Both the position numbers and the translations under genes were made by a program. This document shows, one piece after another, positions 61,161 to 64,000 of a DNA stretch of 64,000 bases. The stretch comes from Vanessa cardui (taxonomy: Eukaryota; Arthropoda; Insecta; Lepidoptera; Nymphalidae). Every line of letters starts with the position of its first letter. Positions within the stretch are counted from its first letter, which is position 1. The notes under the pieces were generated by a model, which saw nothing but the letters and a program-made list of their open reading frames with translations, was not told the origin of the DNA and ran no database searches. The DNA is taken from the NCBI RefSeq assembly GCF_905220365.1, contig NC_061125.1, positions 12,913,831 to 12,977,830 on the forward strand. The letters are read 5' to 3'.

Positions 61161-61268
61161 TTGTGGTACCGTCGTTACTTTCCATAACACAAGTGCTTTA
61201 ACTACTTACACTGGGATCAGAGTAATGAATGTGATGTTGTCCAATATTTATTACGTATATTTATTTAA
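61161..61268 (+). mobile_element. SINE C 3' half
   Basis: Matches the second half of SINE C from ttgtggtaccgtcgttactt through cacaagtgctttaactactt to gtgatgttgtc, then a TTTA-rich tail. It is 5' truncated. Confidence 0.7.
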
Positions 61269-61982
61269 CTAGTAAAAAATTTACAAATTATTATATAATA
61301 CAAGCAGTAATTTTTATATTTTAAATTTCGAAGATGAGTTATCATCTAAAATGCTATTATCTTAACGATTTCCATTATCTTGGATATATCATATTTGAAT
61401 AAATATTTAGTTACGTTCGTCATTCTCTAACGCCGTATGTTTTACCATAGACAACACGATACACAATGGCGTCTTGTTTAAAAATTAACTTTGTAGGTAG
61501 CCAATCAAGTATACAATCGGCTGTTGATCAAACACAACAAAAAGCCTCAATGAAATGAGATCCAACGAGGTGTTACCATCAATCACCTCTAAGGGACCTT
61601 GTTACGGCTTGTTGGAAAGAAGCCAAAATAGTAATAAAACAAGTCTTGTTAAATTCTTGATGGAACTGATCTATTAAGCTGTTCGCTGGTTGTTAATTTT
61701 ATAAATAACACTATTTCATATTCGATGTTAAAATAGATTCTGTGTCGTAATGTCTTTACGTTATTCTTGAGCTCTATATCGAGAACTATATAAAGTATCG
61801 ATTTCACTATTATTTATATTGGGGCTTCAATACGTATATATAATTTAAAACTAGCTACTGTAAATATTTATAGTATAATGACGACAAGACTTCTACGTTG
61901 AATATCTATAGCGGTATAACATATTGTATATAATTCTGTATAACATTTTTATAGAATGTATTATTTTGATCTATCTTTTAAT

Positions 61983-62165
61983 TTGTGCAAGCCTGTTGGG
62001 TAGGTACCACTCACTCATCAGTTATTCTACCGCCAAACAACAGTACTCAGTATTGCTGTGTTCCGGTTTGAAGGGTGAGTGAGCCAGTGTAACTACAGAC
62101 ACAAAGGACATAATATCTTAGTTCCCAAGGTTGGTGGCGCATTGACGGTTTAAGGAATAGTTTGT
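61983..62165 (+). repeat. Family B 5' two-thirds, well preserved
   Basis: tgtgcaagcctgttgggtag, tattctaccgccaaacaac, gggtgagtgagccagtgtaa and ttcccaaggttggtggcgc are close to the family consensus seen in this window. The match stops at ggaatagttt. Confidence 0.75.
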
Positions 62166-62269
62166 AATGTAAGCTCAAAATATGTTTTTATTATCGACAT
62201 CACATTAAAAAACTCTAAAGTTATCAATGATTATCTTGTATATTACACACAAAAACCTACACTCTCGAA

Positions 62270-62453
62270 TCTATATTAATATTATAAATGTGAAATGTGT
62301 CTGTCGCTCTTTCACGACCAAACCGCTGAACCGAATTTGATGGAATTTGGTATGAAGCAAACTTGAACTGTAAAAAAAAGAACAGAGGCTACTTTTTTGC
62401 CTGACAAATGACAACCAACACCCGAAAACGCGAGCGAATCCGCGGGCGTCTAG
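62270..62453 (+). mobile_element. D1 Helitron-like element, compact, well preserved
   Basis: tctatattaatattataaat at the start, tcacgaccaaaccgctgaac, ccgaatttgatggaatttgg and gaggctacttttttgcc inside, gcgggcgtctag at the end. It is the closest copy to 41405-41592. Confidence 0.6.
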
Positions 62454-62703
62454 TAATAGTTCTATATGTGTATATCTGGGAAGGTATCTAGTAAACAGCC
62501 TAAACAGCGATATTTTCGGTTCAAGTAATGGTCAATGTTCACAGATTACTTAGATTTGTGACCAGATTATATCAGAAACAGTCTGCCTTCCTTTGTTAAA
62601 CAAAACAAAAGAATAATCTTTGCTTATACAATTTATAGGCAAATATGTACGACACGTCATTAAACACTCTTTTTTTTCTCTTACTCTCTCTGGTTAGTAT
62701 AAA

Positions 62704-62719
62704 CTAACTAACTAACTAT
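62704..62719 (+). repeat. Short (ACTA)n microsatellite
   Basis: Four tandem units just before the tail of the SINE at 62731. Confidence 0.6.
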
Positions 62720-62730
62720 ATTATATTAAA

Positions 62731-63043
62731 AAGTAAAAAGTAAAGTAACAGCCTGTACATTTCCCACTGCTGATAAGGCCTCCTCTTCCATTAAGGAGAA
62801 GGTTTGGAACATATTCCACCACGCTGTTTCAATGCGGGTTTGGTGTAATGCACATGTGGCAGATTTTCGATGAAATTAGACACATGCAGGTTTCCTCACG
62901 ATGTTTTCCTTCACCGGCGAGCAAGAGATGAAGTATAAATACAAATTAAGCATATGTATATGTATAGAGGTGCTTGCCTGGGTTTGAAGCCGCATTCATC
63001 GGTTAAAATGCACGCGTTCTAACCACTGGGCCATCTCAGCTCA
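62731..63043 (-). mobile_element. SINE A copy, full length, minus strand
   Basis: Complete reverse complement, from a (AAAGT)n tail and agcctgtacatttcccactg through the cctcctcttccattaagg and tttcctcacgatgttttcc blocks to ctgggccatctcagctc. Right next to the head, cactgggccat is repeated (63043-63053), a small duplication at the insertion edge. Confidence 0.85.
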
Positions 63044-63305
63044 CTGGGCCATACTTATCACAAAATCTACTGTCATACAGAAATACTTATTTTAATGAGC
63101 CAGTTTAAATAATGAGTGAGTCACTTTAAGTATCGGCAGCAGGTTCCTAACGATTTATTATAAAAACAAATTAAGTACATGAAAATCCAATTATTCTTGC
63201 CCCATTCTGAAGCGGTTTCCTTCGATTATCATAATTTATTCGAATCATTGAGCCATCCCAGCTATACCGGGATACTTTATAACATACTGTTATATGTTAA
63301 GCATC

Positions 63306-63432
63306 AACAATAATATTATAAATGAAGTATTGAACAGGAATAGATTAAATATATGTAAAGCAAGCTTTATCTTCTAAGGAGGGACATAGATTACTTTTAC
63401 ACACTATATCACGAGCAAAGCCGTGAGCAACA
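63306..63432 (+). mobile_element. D1 Helitron-like element, decayed
   Basis: aacaataatattataaatga at the start, ggagggacatagattacttt in the middle and gagcaaagccgtgagcaac near the end. Most of the sensor region is lost. Confidence 0.4.
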
Positions 63433-63449
63433 ATGAGTATTATATATTA

Positions 63450-63907
63450 GTAATACCAGATGTCTACTGACAGAGAAAATAAAGATCTACTTGATTATTT
63501 CGAGATCAGTAAGTGTCAGCAAACTCAATAAATCCTTCTTGGGGCAAGGTATCCGTTTCTATAATAAAATTCCGCAGACATTTTTAACTTTGCCGTTTCG
63601 TGAATTCAAATCGTTGGTAAAAATACATTGGAAAAAAACGCATTTGATTCGATACAAGATTTTATAGGTGATAAAAAAGCGTGGAGTTAATGCCTGTTGA
63701 ATTCCAAGCAGGATATATTAATTTAAATAATTGTATTAACTAACATGACTTTGTATTTTTTAAATATTGAAAAAGAGTAACTACTGAGTTTCTTGCCGGT
63801 TTTTCTCGGTAGAATCTACTTTCCGAACCGGTGGTAGCTTCACTTAATTGTAAAATGACGATTCAAAAGTGCTTATACCTACTTGAATAAAGTTTATTTT
63901 GATTTTG
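63450..63907 (+). mobile_element. 3' end of a jockey-like LINE with a decayed ORF2 C-terminus
   Basis: From about 63521 the plus strand reads KLNKSFLGQGIRFYNKIPQT and continues LPFREFKSLVK. This matches the C-terminal GxRFYNxIP...LP...FK pattern of jockey-like reverse-transcriptase ORFs. A one-base shift near 63660 moves the frame into a DKKAW-type end followed by a stop. The 3' UTR follows, with the block gagtttcttgccggttcttc and a tail ending in gaataaagtttattttgat. The same 3' UTR recurs at 47997-48140. The element is 5' truncated and inactive. Confidence 0.65.
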
Positions 63908-64000
63908 TAAGAAAAAATCAACTTTCATCGTGCTTATACTTTTTATAATTGATTTGTTGTATAACAGTAACAACACAACATTATATATGAACGTACAGTG

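Larger units (their letters stand above)
58523..61982. other. Non-genic DNA, AT-rich, islands at 59780-59960 and 61430-61640
   Basis: Only family B and SINE C pieces are recognisable. The two islands are non-repetitive and of balanced composition. No coding signal. Confidence 0.4.

Noticed and set aside
1..64000. CRISPR array, operon or prokaryotic defence system
   Set aside because: No regularly spaced direct repeats and no bacterial-type gene packing. The DNA is an insect nuclear region.

Overview
The window looks like AT-rich nuclear DNA from a lepidopteran insect, a moth or butterfly. Three things point that way. It carries many copies of tRNA-headed SINEs and of Helitron-like short elements ending in CTAG, both of types common in Lepidoptera. 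It contains one insect Toll receptor gene. The rest is gene-poor and rich in A/T runs. I cannot place it to family or species.

I can support only one protein-coding gene: an intact, uninterrupted 1343-residue Toll-family receptor on the minus strand (34033 down to 30002). It is of the long insect Toll class (18-wheeler/Toll-6/Toll-7 type). It has a signal peptide, about 23 leucine-rich repeats, a cysteine-rich cap, a second block of 5-6 repeats, one membrane span, a TIR domain and a long cytoplasmic tail. The BB loop of the TIR domain departs from the usual sequence of the class. A GC-rich leader upstream (about 34034-34422) holds an initiator-like TCAGTT and an 18-codon upstream ORF. A possible poly(A) signal pair lies at 29250-29259.

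Everything else is intergenic or deep-intronic sequence. I sorted its dispersed repeats into groups by matching copies within the window. SINE A is tRNA-headed, about 300 bp, Metulj-like, with 13 copies or pieces. SINE C is a second tRNA-headed family with a (TTTA)n tail. Family B is unclassified and carries a 'caagcccgtctgggtaggtacc' head. D1 and D2 are Helitron-like elements. There are also decayed LINE ends: one jockey-like, one RTE-like, and one conserved retroelement block with a frameshift. Repeats are densest at 41.0-43.2 kb, 43.6-48.2 kb and 61.9-63.9 kb.

Between the repeats lie islands of more complex, less A/T-biased, non-repetitive sequence, for example near 1.3-1.8, 8.7-9.0, 9.4-10.1, 11.5-12.5, 20.0-20.3, 25.5-25.9, 38.9-39.1, 51.9-52.3 and 57.3-57.9 kb. 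I infer that some are conserved regulatory elements, but only composition and motifs support this. The best motif-level candidates are an inverted pair of octamer sites flanking a TCAAGGTC site (13515-13549), perfect palindromes at 12398-12411 and 36353-36366, and a well-spaced TATA/initiator pair at 24660-24693. I saw no rRNA gene, no credible free-standing tRNA gene, no CRISPR array and no clear new multi-gene system.
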